Assembly: GCF_010015475.1 (NCBI RefSeq)
Contig: NZ_SSNI01000010.1
Coordinates: forward strand, 121,866-185,865
Length of the DNA stretch: 64,000 nucleotides
Direction of reading: 5' to 3'
Source of the DNA: Pontibacter pamirensis
GTDB lineage: Bacteria; Bacteroidota; Bacteroidia; Cytophagales; Hymenobacteraceae
In this document: one piece after another, positions 36,729-44,546 of the stretch
Position numbering within the stretch: position 1 is the stretch's first letter
Layout: each line of letters begins with the position of its first letter
The notes under the pieces: model-generated
The model's database searches: none
What the model saw: the letters and a program-made list of their open reading frames with translations, nothing else
Told to the model about the DNA's origin: nothing
Program-made: the position numbers and the translations under genes

Positions 36729-37433
36729 ATGGATAGAAGAGAATCATTGAAAGCACTAGCTATCGGGTCGTTAAGTGCCGGCACCTTGCTGGCAGGCTGC
36801 GACAACAATATCATTACTGACGAAAAGAAGAGTGCCAAAGCCGTTAAAAGGGAGGCCAACTCAGAAGGATACGGCCGGACAGCCGAGGAAAAAGAGCGCG
36901 ATGCCCGCCTTATGGAGGAAAAGTTCTTTACTGATGCGGAAATGGTCACGATAACTATGTTGAGCGATATTATCATTCCGGCAGATGACCGCTCCGGCAG
37001 TGCCTCGGATGCAGGCGTTCCCGAGTTTATTGAATTCATCGTGAAAGACCGGCCTGAAAATCAGGTTCCGATGCGGGGTGGGTTACGCTGGTTGGATATA
37101 AAATCAAATAAGCTTTTCGGGCAGCCGTTTGCAAAGGCCAGTAAAGCCCAGCAGATAGAACTGGTAGATTTGATTGCCTACCCCGAGAAAGCGGCTCCGG
37201 AGAATAGCCAGGGCGTAACTTTTTTTAACCAGATGCGCAACATGACCGCCATGGGCTTCTTCTCGAGCAAAATGGGCATCGAAGACATGAACTACAAGGG
37301 CAATAAACCCAACGCCTGGGATGGTGTTCCGGATGAAGTGCTAAAACAATACGGCCTGTATTACGACGAAAAGACCTTGGCGCAATGCCTTAAAATCGAG
37401 GACCGGGGCGAAATCATGACCTGGGACAGTTAA
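36729..37433 (+). CDS. Gluconate 2-dehydrogenase subunit 3 family, Tat lipoprotein small subunit
   Basis: 234 residues starting MDRRESLKALAIGSLSAG, a twin-arginine signal (RR at 3-4), with a lipobox LAGC at Cys24, so it is probably a Tat-exported lipoprotein. The mature part has the family pattern FTDAEMVTITMLSDIIIPADD, AGVPEFIEFIV, GLRWLD and NQMRNMTAMGFFSS. It should chaperone the GMC subunit encoded 16 bp upstream through the Tat system and anchor it. A clear terminator follows. No small cytochrome subunit is in this operon, so electrons may pass to the separate heme c proteins at 1, 8 or 24.6 kb. Confidence 0.92.
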   Translation: MDRRESLKALAIGSLSAGTLLAGCDNNIITDEKKSAKAVKREANSEGYGRTAEEKERDARLMEEKFFTDAEMVTITMLSDIIIPADDRSGSASDAGVPEFIEFIVKDRPENQVPMRGGLRWLDIKSNKLFGQPFAKASKAQQIELVDLIAYPEKAAPENSQGVTFFNQMRNMTAMGFFSSKMGIEDMNYKGNKPNAWDGVPDEVLKQYGLYYDEKTLAQCLKIEDRGEIMTWDS

Positions 37434-37477
37434 CCTGTTTTATACCCTGCCATTAAAGGCGGTTCTGTTGGGGTGGT

Positions 37478-37530
37478 AAAGCGTAGAAGCGGATGTTCTG
37501 AAGGGGCATTCGCTTCTACGCTTTGCCTGT
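37478..37530 (+). terminator. Intrinsic terminator of the susC-susD-GMC unit
   Basis: Perfect 14-bp arms (AAAGCGTAGAAGCG and complement) with a 19-nt loop, followed by GCCTGTTTT. Confidence 0.8.
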
Positions 37531-37577
37531 TTTAACAAGCACATGTACAGAAGTTATTTACTGAGTCAGGGGCATCT

Positions 37578-37812
37578 GCTGGTGCTTGATTCTGTTTAAC
37601 CTACCGTAGTGATAGTTTATCCAGCGGCACCTCACCTACTGTTTCACCTTATTTGTCTTAGCTCTCTAGGCCGAGAGGCCTCGTCTTTGTGCATCGCGCT
37701 GTGCATTTGAAGCTGCCCTCGCTCCGCTGCGGGCTGCCTCACTGCGTTCGGCATCACATCAAATACAAGGCGCTCAACCCAAAGACTGGAATCGCTTTCA
37801 TTTCGTTCTAGC
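37578..37812 (+). repeat. Structured intergenic repeat, copy 4 with a replaced core
   Basis: The outer blocks match copies 1 and 3: GCTGGTGCTTGATTCTGT, ATCCAGCGGCA, AGGCC-GAGA-GGCCT, GTCTTTGTG paired with CCCAAAGAC, and ACTGGAA. The core between them is different (GCATTTGA pairing with TCAAATAC instead of GGAGTTTTTG with CAAAAATCTCC), so the stem is kept although the bases have changed. Confidence 0.82.
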
Positions 37813-37860
37813 TGATTAAAGTAGTAAGTATAGCCTTTACTATGGGAAAAGTCCTACGCA

Positions 37861-37943
37861 AATGAAGCAGCAGGTTCCCCTCCTTGGACTCTAAAGGGGG
37901 CCCCTTCACCCCCAGGAGGGGAAGGGGTGGTTTGACCCGGTAC
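37861..37943 (-). repeat. CCACCCCT intergenic repeat, full copy
   Basis: On the minus strand it begins CCGGGTCAAACCACCCCT and ends CCAAGGAGGGGAACCTGCTG. Arms TTCCCCTCCT and AGGAGGGGAA form a perfect 10-bp stem. Same ends as 48017-48109. Confidence 0.7.
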
Positions 37944-38249
37944 ATCAGAACAGATGAAAGTAGTATGAAATAGACATGAAGGCATAATTATAGTTGAGCA
38001 CATCTACAGGAATAAGTATATTTCTGAGCAAAATCTGCTTGCAGCTGAAGTACTTTCTCTATCCTAAAAGTTTGGCAAGTATGTAGCAAAAGCCCACTAT
38101 ACAATACTACTATCTATAAGCTTCTTGCATTTCTAGGCTAACATTTTTATACTTCGGTAATTCCATTGTTTATTCATTACAAGTTTTTAAAACCTCCGCA
38201 CTAAATCTACTTCACATGCCAGCACTGAAGCTGCCACTATATAAACCTT

Positions 38250-39185
38250 ATGAAAAAACCACTGTGCTTCATTTTTCTACTACTCTCCTTCATTTCCTGT
38301 ACCATCTCGCAACAACAAGCGGCACAAGAGGATGTATACCTGTTCTCCTACTTCAAAGGAAACGGAGATGGCCTGCATTTGGCCTACAGCATGGATGGCT
38401 ATGAATGGAAAGCCCTGAAGAATGACTCTATTTTTCTAAAACCTACTGCCGGTAACGACAAACTCATGCGCGACCCCTGCATCATACGCGGAGCAGACGG
38501 CAGGTTCCATATGGTATGGACGGTGAGCTGGAATGAAAAAGGTCTTGGCTACGCCAGTTCAGAAGACCTGCTCAATTGGTCGGAGCAGAAGTTTATACCC
38601 GTGATGGCACATGAACCTAATGCCCGCAATACATGGGCTCCGGAGGCAACCTACGATGACGAGAAGAAGGAATACATGATCTACTGGGCTACTACTATTA
38701 CGGGGCTTTACCCTGAAACTCAATCTGAGAAAGATGATGCCTACAACCACCGCATGTACTATGTCACCACAAAAGATTTCAAGGATTTTAGTGAGACAAA
38801 GTTGCTTTATGAGCCGGGCTTCAATGTGATAGATGCCACTATTGTAAATGACAACAACCGCTATATGATGTTTCTGAAAGACGAAACACGTGAGCCAGCT
38901 CAGAAAAACATAAAGGTGGCCTACAGCGATAACTTAACAGGTCCCTACAGTGCCGCCAGCCCTCCCATTACTGGTAGCTACTGGGCAGAAGGCCCCACAA
39001 CTTTAAAGCTCGAAGATAAGTGGCTCGTTTATTTTGATAAATACATAGACCACAGCATGGGTGCGGTGCAGTCAGACGACCTGAAAAACTGGACCGACAT
39101 CTCCGATAAAATCTCCTTCCCCGAAGGAATGCGTCATGGCAGCATCTTCAAAGTGACGAAGGCTGAGTTTGAGAAATTACAGTAA
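38250..39185 (+). CDS. GH43-like five-bladed propeller glycosidase, lipoprotein
   Basis: 311 residues, lipobox SFISC with Cys17. The fold is the GH43/GH32 five-bladed propeller: LMRDPCIIRGADGRFHMVWTVSW (with the catalytic-base Asp of RDP), YASSEDLLNWSEQ, NTWAPEATYDDEKKEYMIYW, and SYWAEGPTTLKLEDKW carrying the likely general-acid Glu. Such enzymes remove arabinose, xylose or galactose side chains; in a pectin region an arabinan or galactan side-chain role is likely. It has no CAGGATAG promoter, so it may not share regulation with the backbone genes. The next gene follows after 54 bp. Confidence 0.85.
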   Translation: MKKPLCFIFLLLSFISCTISQQQAAQEDVYLFSYFKGNGDGLHLAYSMDGYEWKALKNDSIFLKPTAGNDKLMRDPCIIRGADGRFHMVWTVSWNEKGLGYASSEDLLNWSEQKFIPVMAHEPNARNTWAPEATYDDEKKEYMIYWATTITGLYPETQSEKDDAYNHRMYYVTTKDFKDFSETKLLYEPGFNVIDATIVNDNNRYMMFLKDETREPAQKNIKVAYSDNLTGPYSAASPPITGSYWAEGPTTLKLEDKWLVYFDKYIDHSMGAVQSDDLKNWTDISDKISFPEGMRHGSIFKVTKAEFEKLQ

Positions 39186-39239
39186 TTTTATAGCCTTTAT
39201 TTACTACCTGTCTCTCAAAAGAAAGTAATATTACAGTTT

Positions 39240-39911
39240 ATGAAAAAGGTTATTCTAGCACTTACCCTTTTAGTTTGTTCCATTGAGTTTAGCCACGGCC
39301 AAATAGAATTAGGCATAAAAGCGGGAGGAGCTTTAGCAAACATGGAATTACGAGGAGTAGAAGATAGCCGTATCAAGCCAAGTTACTACTTTGGAGCGTT
39401 TTCAGAAGTGAACCTAACAGAGAAACTCATCATCAGGCCCGAAGTGTTGTATTCTAGTAAAGGGACTCGGTTCTCGGACCATGAAGTTTATGGTGACGGC
39501 TTGATAAACTATAATTATATAAGTGTTCCTGTCTTGGCCGGGTTTAAGGTAAATGAAGGGCTAAAGCTACTTGTTGGTCCTGAAATCAATTTGTTAGCAG
39601 GGTACTATTCGAGGTACAGGGATGAGATTCATACCCTTGGTAATCCAAATCGGAAAGTCGACTGGGCTTTCAACTGGGGCCTGGCCTACAGCATAACCTC
39701 TAAATTAGGTGTAGAGGTAAGATACGCTCACGGCCTTCGGAATTATTTTCATTTCGTTTACTTTGACCAGGATGCGCATGTACACACCTTGAGAACAGTA
39801 GGGGCTAATAAGGTTTTTCAGGTAGGCCTAACCTATACATTTCTTAGAAGAGAGTTCAAAAAGCAGCAGCAGTCAAGAGGAACAGAACTTAATGAGGAGG
39901 TAATGAAATAA
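39240..39911 (+). CDS. Outer-membrane beta-barrel (PorT-like porin family) protein
   Basis: 223 residues with signal peptide (1-20, FSHGQ). The pattern of alternating strands IELGIKAGGALANM, YYFGAFSEVNLTEKLIIRPEVLYSSKG, ISVPVLAGFKVNEGLKLLVGPEINLLAGY and VFQVGLTYTFLRREF fits the eight-strand outer-membrane barrel family common in Bacteroidota. Function unknown. It is 54 bp behind the GH43 gene and ends before a long shared terminator. Confidence 0.82.
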   Translation: MKKVILALTLLVCSIEFSHGQIELGIKAGGALANMELRGVEDSRIKPSYYFGAFSEVNLTEKLIIRPEVLYSSKGTRFSDHEVYGDGLINYNYISVPVLAGFKVNEGLKLLVGPEINLLAGYYSRYRDEIHTLGNPNRKVDWAFNWGLAYSITSKLGVEVRYAHGLRNYFHFVYFDQDAHVHTLRTVGANKVFQVGLTYTFLRREFKKQQQSRGTELNEEVMK

Positions 39912-40016
39912 AAAAGTTATTAGGGAATATATTATGAAGGCTAACAATGTATGCAACCTTATTGAACCCAAAATTCACTGAATAAAGAATAAGCAGTAAT
40001 CATCTACATAAAACTG

Positions 40017-40073
40017 CTCTACAATGCAAAAGGGATGTGGCTTCGTTAGCCACATCCCTTTTGCATTGTAGAG
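40017..40073. terminator. Bidirectional terminator between convergent genes
   Basis: Perfect 26-bp arms (beginning CTCTACAATGCAAAAGGG) with a TCGTT loop, lying between the converging porin-like (plus) and GH105 (minus) genes. The long perfect arms are unusual. Confidence 0.8.
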
Positions 40074-40089
40074 TGTTCTAAAACGGGTA

Positions 40090-41238
40090 CTAATACTTCA
40101 TTTTCAGGATTTCTGTGCCGGCGAGGAGGAAGCAGCCGAGGCCGTAGTCTTCGAAGTCAGGCTTGCTGGTGTAGGACACAGGTTGACCATCTTTAGGCTC
40201 TTTACCAGTGCCTTGCACATAGCCCAAAAACCCATCTTTATGTACCGCATCTTTCTCCATTGCATTCCACGCCTTTGCAATAACTGGGGTATATACTTTA
40301 GGGTCCAGCAGGCCATTGTTTACTCCCCAAGCCATACCATATGCAAATAAAGCAGTACCGGTGGTTTCTTTACCTCCAAAGTGAGTAGGGTCGTGCAAAC
40401 TTACATTCCAGAAACCATCTGGTCTTTGAAGTGGCACCAGCGCCTTCATCATCTCCAGGTATGTTTTCTCGTATTCCTCACGGTGTGGTGCGTCTTTCGG
40501 CATAATTTCCATGGTTCTTACCAAAGCTGCTACTACCCAGCCATTGCCTCTTGACCAATAAGTATCTTCCCCGTTTGGTGCTTTGTAAGGTGGCACAAAG
40601 TCAGCATCACGCCACCACAGGCCATCTTCCGAGTTATACAAGCCACCGCCAATTTCATTTTTGGCCGCATCGTATAGGTCATACATCTTCTCAAAGTAAG
40701 CATCATCTTTATACAAGACGCCCAGCTTTGCATACACCGGCATGGCCATCTGAAGCGCATCAATCCAGTCCCAGTCATCCTTCTTCTCAGAGTTCACCAT
40801 GTTATCAATGGATGCCTTGATATCACGGATTCGCTCCGGCTTTGGATCTATCATGTACAGATCAATATAAGTCTGGCCGGCAGCCTGGTTATCGGCATTT
40901 CGGGTAGACACACCGTCGCGCAAACCCCAGTTGTGCTTCTCACCCCACTCCACTGCATAATCGTAATATCGTTGCTGCGGGTCCGCCTTGTATAACTCCA
41001 TCAGGCCCTCATAATAAACGGCACGCGTCCAGATATTGCTTGGGCGGGTTTTGTTTGTCACTATCTCCTTACCAGGGTCCGTCCATTTCTGCATGAAATA
41101 GTCATTGGCAAGCGTAAGGGTTTTTAGAATTTTTTTCTTCTTCGGCAGTTTCTCAACACCAGTAGTCTGGGCTGCACAGGTGAGCGCTAGCAAACACAAA
41201 AAGAAGGTATTCCGAAGGGATGTGATACTGATAGTCAT
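40090..41238 (-). CDS. Unsaturated rhamnogalacturonyl hydrolase, GH105 (first of three)
   Basis: 382 residues with signal peptide ending LTCAAQ. (Alpha/alpha)6-barrel family marks: RPSNIWTRAVYYEGLMELY, GLWWRDADFVPPYKAPNGEDTYWSRGNGWVVAAL, DGFWNVSLHDP and a C-terminal GLGCFLLAGTEIL. It hydrates the 4,5-unsaturated galacturonate at the non-reducing end of oligosaccharides left by rhamnogalacturonan or pectate lyases. A CAGGATAG promoter with two perfect boxes lies about 130 bp upstream, divergent from the DUF4861 operon. It ends at the 26-bp-armed terminator. Confidence 0.92.
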   Translation of the reverse strand: MTISITSLRNTFFLCLLALTCAAQTTGVEKLPKKKKILKTLTLANDYFMQKWTDPGKEIVTNKTRPSNIWTRAVYYEGLMELYKADPQQRYYDYAVEWGEKHNWGLRDGVSTRNADNQAAGQTYIDLYMIDPKPERIRDIKASIDNMVNSEKKDDWDWIDALQMAMPVYAKLGVLYKDDAYFEKMYDLYDAAKNEIGGGLYNSEDGLWWRDADFVPPYKAPNGEDTYWSRGNGWVVAALVRTMEIMPKDAPHREEYEKTYLEMMKALVPLQRPDGFWNVSLHDPTHFGGKETTGTALFAYGMAWGVNNGLLDPKVYTPVIAKAWNAMEKDAVHKDGFLGYVQGTGKEPKDGQPVSYTSKPDFEDYGLGCFLLAGTEILKMKY

Positions 41239-41367
41239 GCTGGTTATTTAAATTTTAGAACTCTTTCGCTGTTGTTTAAGCTGATAAGAAAACAAAAAAA
41301 CACTGTTTTATCAGCACCAATTTATAAACTTTGAATACAAAAGAAGTAAATAGTATGCTCTGTAAAG

Positions 41368-41412
41368 CTAAAGTAAGAGACAATACTTATTTTTCTATCC
41401 TGCTCTATCCTG
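41368..41412 (-). promoter_or_regulatory. CAGGATAG-type promoter of the GH105 gene
   Basis: On the minus strand: CAGGATAG (41412-41405), AG, CAGGATAG (41402-41395), 19 bp, TACTTTAG (41375-41368). Both boxes are perfect. The tandem is base-for-base the same as the GH28 promoter. Confidence 0.8.
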
Positions 41413-41499
41413 TGAGCCTCCTCCCTAAAAATGAATGATGTTAAGCTAGATGTACAGCATTCCAGCCAACAGCGCCTGCTTTCTGGTTTTCTTTCCAAA

Positions 41500-41544
41500 C
41501 AGGTTAGAACAGGATAGCCAGCTATGTCTTATTTATTACATTTG
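41500..41544 (+). promoter_or_regulatory. CAGGATAG-type promoter of the DUF4861-GH105-CE12-PL11 unit
   Basis: CAGGTTAG, AA, CAGGATAG (41510-41517), 19 bp, TACATTTG (41537-41544), the last a perfect Bacteroidota -7 box, 59 bp before the start codon. The usual TTTG at -33 is missing; the second box occupies that place. Confidence 0.8.
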
Positions 41545-41603
41545 GAAATACCTGTTTATCAGCAGCAGTTATATCTCCAAACATTTAACCACCATTATTC
41601 TCC

Positions 41604-42905
41604 ATGATAATAAAAGGTATTGCTCCGCTCTCCCTGGTCTGCTTTTGCAGCATGCTATTTTCGTGCCAGTCAAAAGAGAACCAACCACAGGAAGTTGTTC
41701 TCACAAACCAATCAACGGTTGCACTCACCGATAAAGCCATTTCCATCAAACGGGACAAACTTTCTGGTATGCCCGACGGAGCCAGATATCCAGTTCTCCT
41801 TACCCAAACCGGTGATACCATTGCGGCACAGTTAGATGATTTGGATGGTGACAATGAATGGGATGAGCTGTTTTTTGTCATTGATTTACCCGCTAACGGC
41901 GAGCAGACGCTGCAACTGTCATGGGCAAGCGCACAACCTGATTATACCACACGCACCAGTGTCCGGTTCGGGAAACGCACGGCTGCAGAGTCGCCGGTGC
42001 AGCCTAGAACTAGCGACACGCTTTATGCCAATCAACTGCCTAAAAGTGCCGGCATGGGCTATCAGCCTTACCAAACAGATGGGCCTGCATGGGAAAACGA
42101 CAAGGTGGGCTTCCGCCACTACTTAGATGGACGGAACGCCAAAGATATTTTCGGCAAGAAAGTTTCCTATATGTCACCGGAAACGGTGGGCATCAGTAAC
42201 ACTGGTGCCGTGGAAGACAACTATCATGAAATGAAAGAATGGGGCCGGGACATTATGGCAGTAGGCAGTTCAACAGGCATTGGCGGCATTGCCCTCATGA
42301 TTGGCGACACCCCCTACCGCTTGGGAGTAACCGTAAATGACACGGCAAACAATGTCGAGAACACCACATTCAATATCATCACCGAAGGACCGGTACGGTC
42401 GATGATGCACCTCCGCTATAACAACTGGAAGCCGGATGGCACAGACCGAACATATAAGGTAGAAGAGCAGCCCACCATCTGGCCAGGCATGTACGCGTAC
42501 CGCAATACGGCCAGCGTTTCTGGTTTGCAGGGTGATGAAACGCTGCTCATCGGCATGAATAACCTGGATCAGACAGACTCCATTGCAGAAATTAATGTGG
42601 ATGATGAGTGGGTGATACTGCTGACGCACGACCGCGAAACCTACAACAACGAATGGATACTGGGCCTGGCGCTAATTTTACCGAAGACTGCCTACCAGGG
42701 CTATATGGAAGCACCAGCTTCAGGCAGACTGGCACAGGCTTACTTTGCCAAAATGAAAGTGCAGGAAAACCAACCTGTAACCTACTATGCAGTAGGTGGC
42801 TGGGAGCTAAGCAACGAAGCCTTCAAAGATTCCGCCTCCTTCCGAAACTATGTGCAGGACCTCACCCGCCAGTTAGCTGCCGAGGTTGATGTACAGGTAA
42901 GGTAA
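41604..42905 (+). CDS. DUF4861-family lipoprotein
   Basis: 433 residues, lipobox MLFSC with Cys21. The sequence matches the DUF4861 type: RKL-like ISIKRDKLSGM, DDLDGDNEWDELFFVIDLPANG, WENDKVGFRHYLDGRNAKDIFGKK, YHEMKEWGRDIMAVGSS, WPGMYAYRNTASV. No catalytic activity is assigned with certainty to the family. It heads a rightward run of GH105, CE12 and PL11 genes, which points to a function on rhamnogalacturonan or its oligosaccharides. The conserved Trp, Asp and His residues in the middle part would be the place to look for a catalytic or ligand site. Confidence 0.85.
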   Translation: MIIKGIAPLSLVCFCSMLFSCQSKENQPQEVVLTNQSTVALTDKAISIKRDKLSGMPDGARYPVLLTQTGDTIAAQLDDLDGDNEWDELFFVIDLPANGEQTLQLSWASAQPDYTTRTSVRFGKRTAAESPVQPRTSDTLYANQLPKSAGMGYQPYQTDGPAWENDKVGFRHYLDGRNAKDIFGKKVSYMSPETVGISNTGAVEDNYHEMKEWGRDIMAVGSSTGIGGIALMIGDTPYRLGVTVNDTANNVENTTFNIITEGPVRSMMHLRYNNWKPDGTDRTYKVEEQPTIWPGMYAYRNTASVSGLQGDETLLIGMNNLDQTDSIAEINVDDEWVILLTHDRETYNNEWILGLALILPKTAYQGYMEAPASGRLAQAYFAKMKVQENQPVTYYAVGGWELSNEAFKDSASFRNYVQDLTRQLAAEVDVQVR

Positions 42906-42947
42906 TGGCAGTTAGCTTCTGAAATTTAGCCCCTTCCAAACCAGAAG

Positions 42948-42992
42948 CCGGACAGTACAGGATAGGTTTTTTTCTAATTCTTCCTATTTTAG
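42948..42992 (+). promoter_or_regulatory. CAGGATAG-type promoter of the second GH105 gene
   Basis: CCGGACAG, TA, CAGGATAG (42958-42965), 19 bp, TATTTTAG (42985-42992), 93 bp before the start codon. The first box is imperfect (6 of 8). Confidence 0.72.
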
Positions 42993-43085
42993 AAACATTA
43001 TTCTTATCTCAGCAAGAACAGGAACAACATTAATGGCTTAAGTCTGTGAGGTAAAGCATCTCCCGCAATACAAAAAAACATTCGA

Positions 43086-44513
43086 ATGAAAGCAGTAGCA
43101 AAATACTCAAATCCTGTTGTACATAGCAGCAACTACCATTGGTTTAGCACTAAAGCCCGTAAAGCGTTCTTTGCGCTTTCCTTAGTAGCTGCTTTTCAAA
43201 CGGCGCAGGCGCAGACGACGCCAGCCAAAGTCTCAGATGTTAATACGCCGCTGCACGCCATGCAGCCCGACTATCCCACCCCATATGGTAACACCACGGT
43301 AGCCGATGTTACTAAGGTACTGACGCGGGTGCATGCCTACCTCGACGCCACTACTCCCGCCCGCATGGTAGACCAGAAAACAGGGAAGCAAATCACAAAC
43401 CTCAAGAAGCTGAACAGTGATGCGAAATTAGAACAGGGCGACTTCCGGTTAACCAGCTACGAGTGGGGCGTGACCTATGCGGGGATGCTCCTGGCGGGGG
43501 AAGCCACCGGGGATCCGCGCTTTACGAACTATACGGCAGAGCGGTTAAATTTCCTGGCTGACCTGGCACCCTACTACCGGAACGAGATGAAGAAAAACCC
43601 GCAGGTAGATACACCGCTCCGGCAGGTGCTGGCACCGCACGCCCTCGATGACGCAGGTGCTATGTGTGCCGCCATGATAAAGGCCAGCCGCTACGGGGTA
43701 ACAAAGTCAGACCTGCGCCCCCTCATCGACAACTACATCTACTACATCAGCAACAAAGAATTCCGGCTTCCTGACGGCACGCTTGCACGTAACCGCCCGC
43801 TGCCAAACACCATATGGCTCGATGACTTGTTTATGAGTGTACCGGCGCTGGCGCAGATGGGAAAACTGACCGGGGAGCGCCGCTATTATGATGATGCCGT
43901 AAAGCAGGTCGTGCAGTTCTCGGAACGCATGTTTAACAAAGAGAAAGGCTTATATATGCACGGATGGGTGCAAGGCATGGAGCCGCATCCACAGTTCCAT
44001 TGGGCACGTGCCAATGGCTGGGCTATTATGACTCTGGTTGAACTGCTGGAAGTACTGCCGCAGGACCATCCGGGTTATCCAAAAGTGATGGACCAGCTAC
44101 AGGCACATGCAAAAGGCCTTGCATCCTATCAGGCAGGTGAAGGCTTCTGGCACCAGCTCATCGACCGCAACAACTCGTATTTAGAAACCTCCGCTACCGC
44201 CATATATGCCTACTCCATCGCCCGGGCTATAAATAAAGGCTGGGTAGATAAGCAGGCGTATGGTCCGATGGTGCTGCTGGCCTGGAATGCAGTCGCTACA
44301 CAGGTGAACGACAAGGGGCAGGTGGGAGGAACCTGCGTGGGCACAGGCATGGCCTTTGACCCCGCCTTTTATTTTTACCGCCCTATCAATGTGTATGCAG
44401 CCCATGGCTATGGTCCGGTGTTACTGGCAGGCGCTGAAGTTATCAACCTTTTAAAGGGAAGCAAATACGAGATAAACGATAGTTCTGTGCAGTTCTCTTC
44501 CCAGAACCAATAG
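43086..44513 (+). CDS. Unsaturated glucuronyl/rhamnogalacturonyl hydrolase, GH105/GH88 clan (second)
   Basis: 475 residues, longer than its paralogues through an N-terminal leader of about 43 residues ending TAQAQ. Barrel motifs are EWGVTYAGMLLAGEATGDPRF, NTIWLDDLFMSVPALAQMG with the candidate catalytic Asp, FHWARANGWAIMTLVELLEVLP, GFWHQLIDRNNSYLETSATAIYAYSIARAI and a C-terminal YGPVLLAGAEVI. It should remove unsaturated uronic acid from lyase products. It is 180 bp after the DUF4861 gene with its own CAGGATAG promoter and is followed after 33 bp by a CE12 gene. Sequence differs clearly from the other two GH105, suggesting a different chain length or linkage preference. Confidence 0.9.
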   Translation: MKAVAKYSNPVVHSSNYHWFSTKARKAFFALSLVAAFQTAQAQTTPAKVSDVNTPLHAMQPDYPTPYGNTTVADVTKVLTRVHAYLDATTPARMVDQKTGKQITNLKKLNSDAKLEQGDFRLTSYEWGVTYAGMLLAGEATGDPRFTNYTAERLNFLADLAPYYRNEMKKNPQVDTPLRQVLAPHALDDAGAMCAAMIKASRYGVTKSDLRPLIDNYIYYISNKEFRLPDGTLARNRPLPNTIWLDDLFMSVPALAQMGKLTGERRYYDDAVKQVVQFSERMFNKEKGLYMHGWVQGMEPHPQFHWARANGWAIMTLVELLEVLPQDHPGYPKVMDQLQAHAKGLASYQAGEGFWHQLIDRNNSYLETSATAIYAYSIARAINKGWVDKQAYGPMVLLAWNAVATQVNDKGQVGGTCVGTGMAFDPAFYFYRPINVYAAHGYGPVLLAGAEVINLLKGSKYEINDSSVQFSSQNQ

Positions 44514-44546
44514 CCGAAACCATTTCATCATTTACCACAACCCGGC

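Larger units (their letters stand above)
37434..38249. other. Intergenic region with terminator and two repeat families
   Basis: 816 bp containing the terminator at 37478, a structured repeat copy at 37578-37812 and a reversed CCACCCCT repeat at 37861-37943. The remaining 300 bp before the GH43 gene is AT-rich and shows no clear promoter. Confidence 0.6.
41239..41603. other. Divergent control region with two CAGGATAG promoters
   Basis: 365 bp between the GH105 gene (minus) and the DUF4861 operon (plus). It contains both promoters, with their box pairs about 90 bp apart, and no gene. Confidence 0.7.

Noticed and set aside
38061..38076. CTATCCTA resembling a reversed CAGGATAG box before GH43
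   Set aside because: It is in the wrong orientation for the gene, single, and lacks the 19-bp-spaced -7 box.
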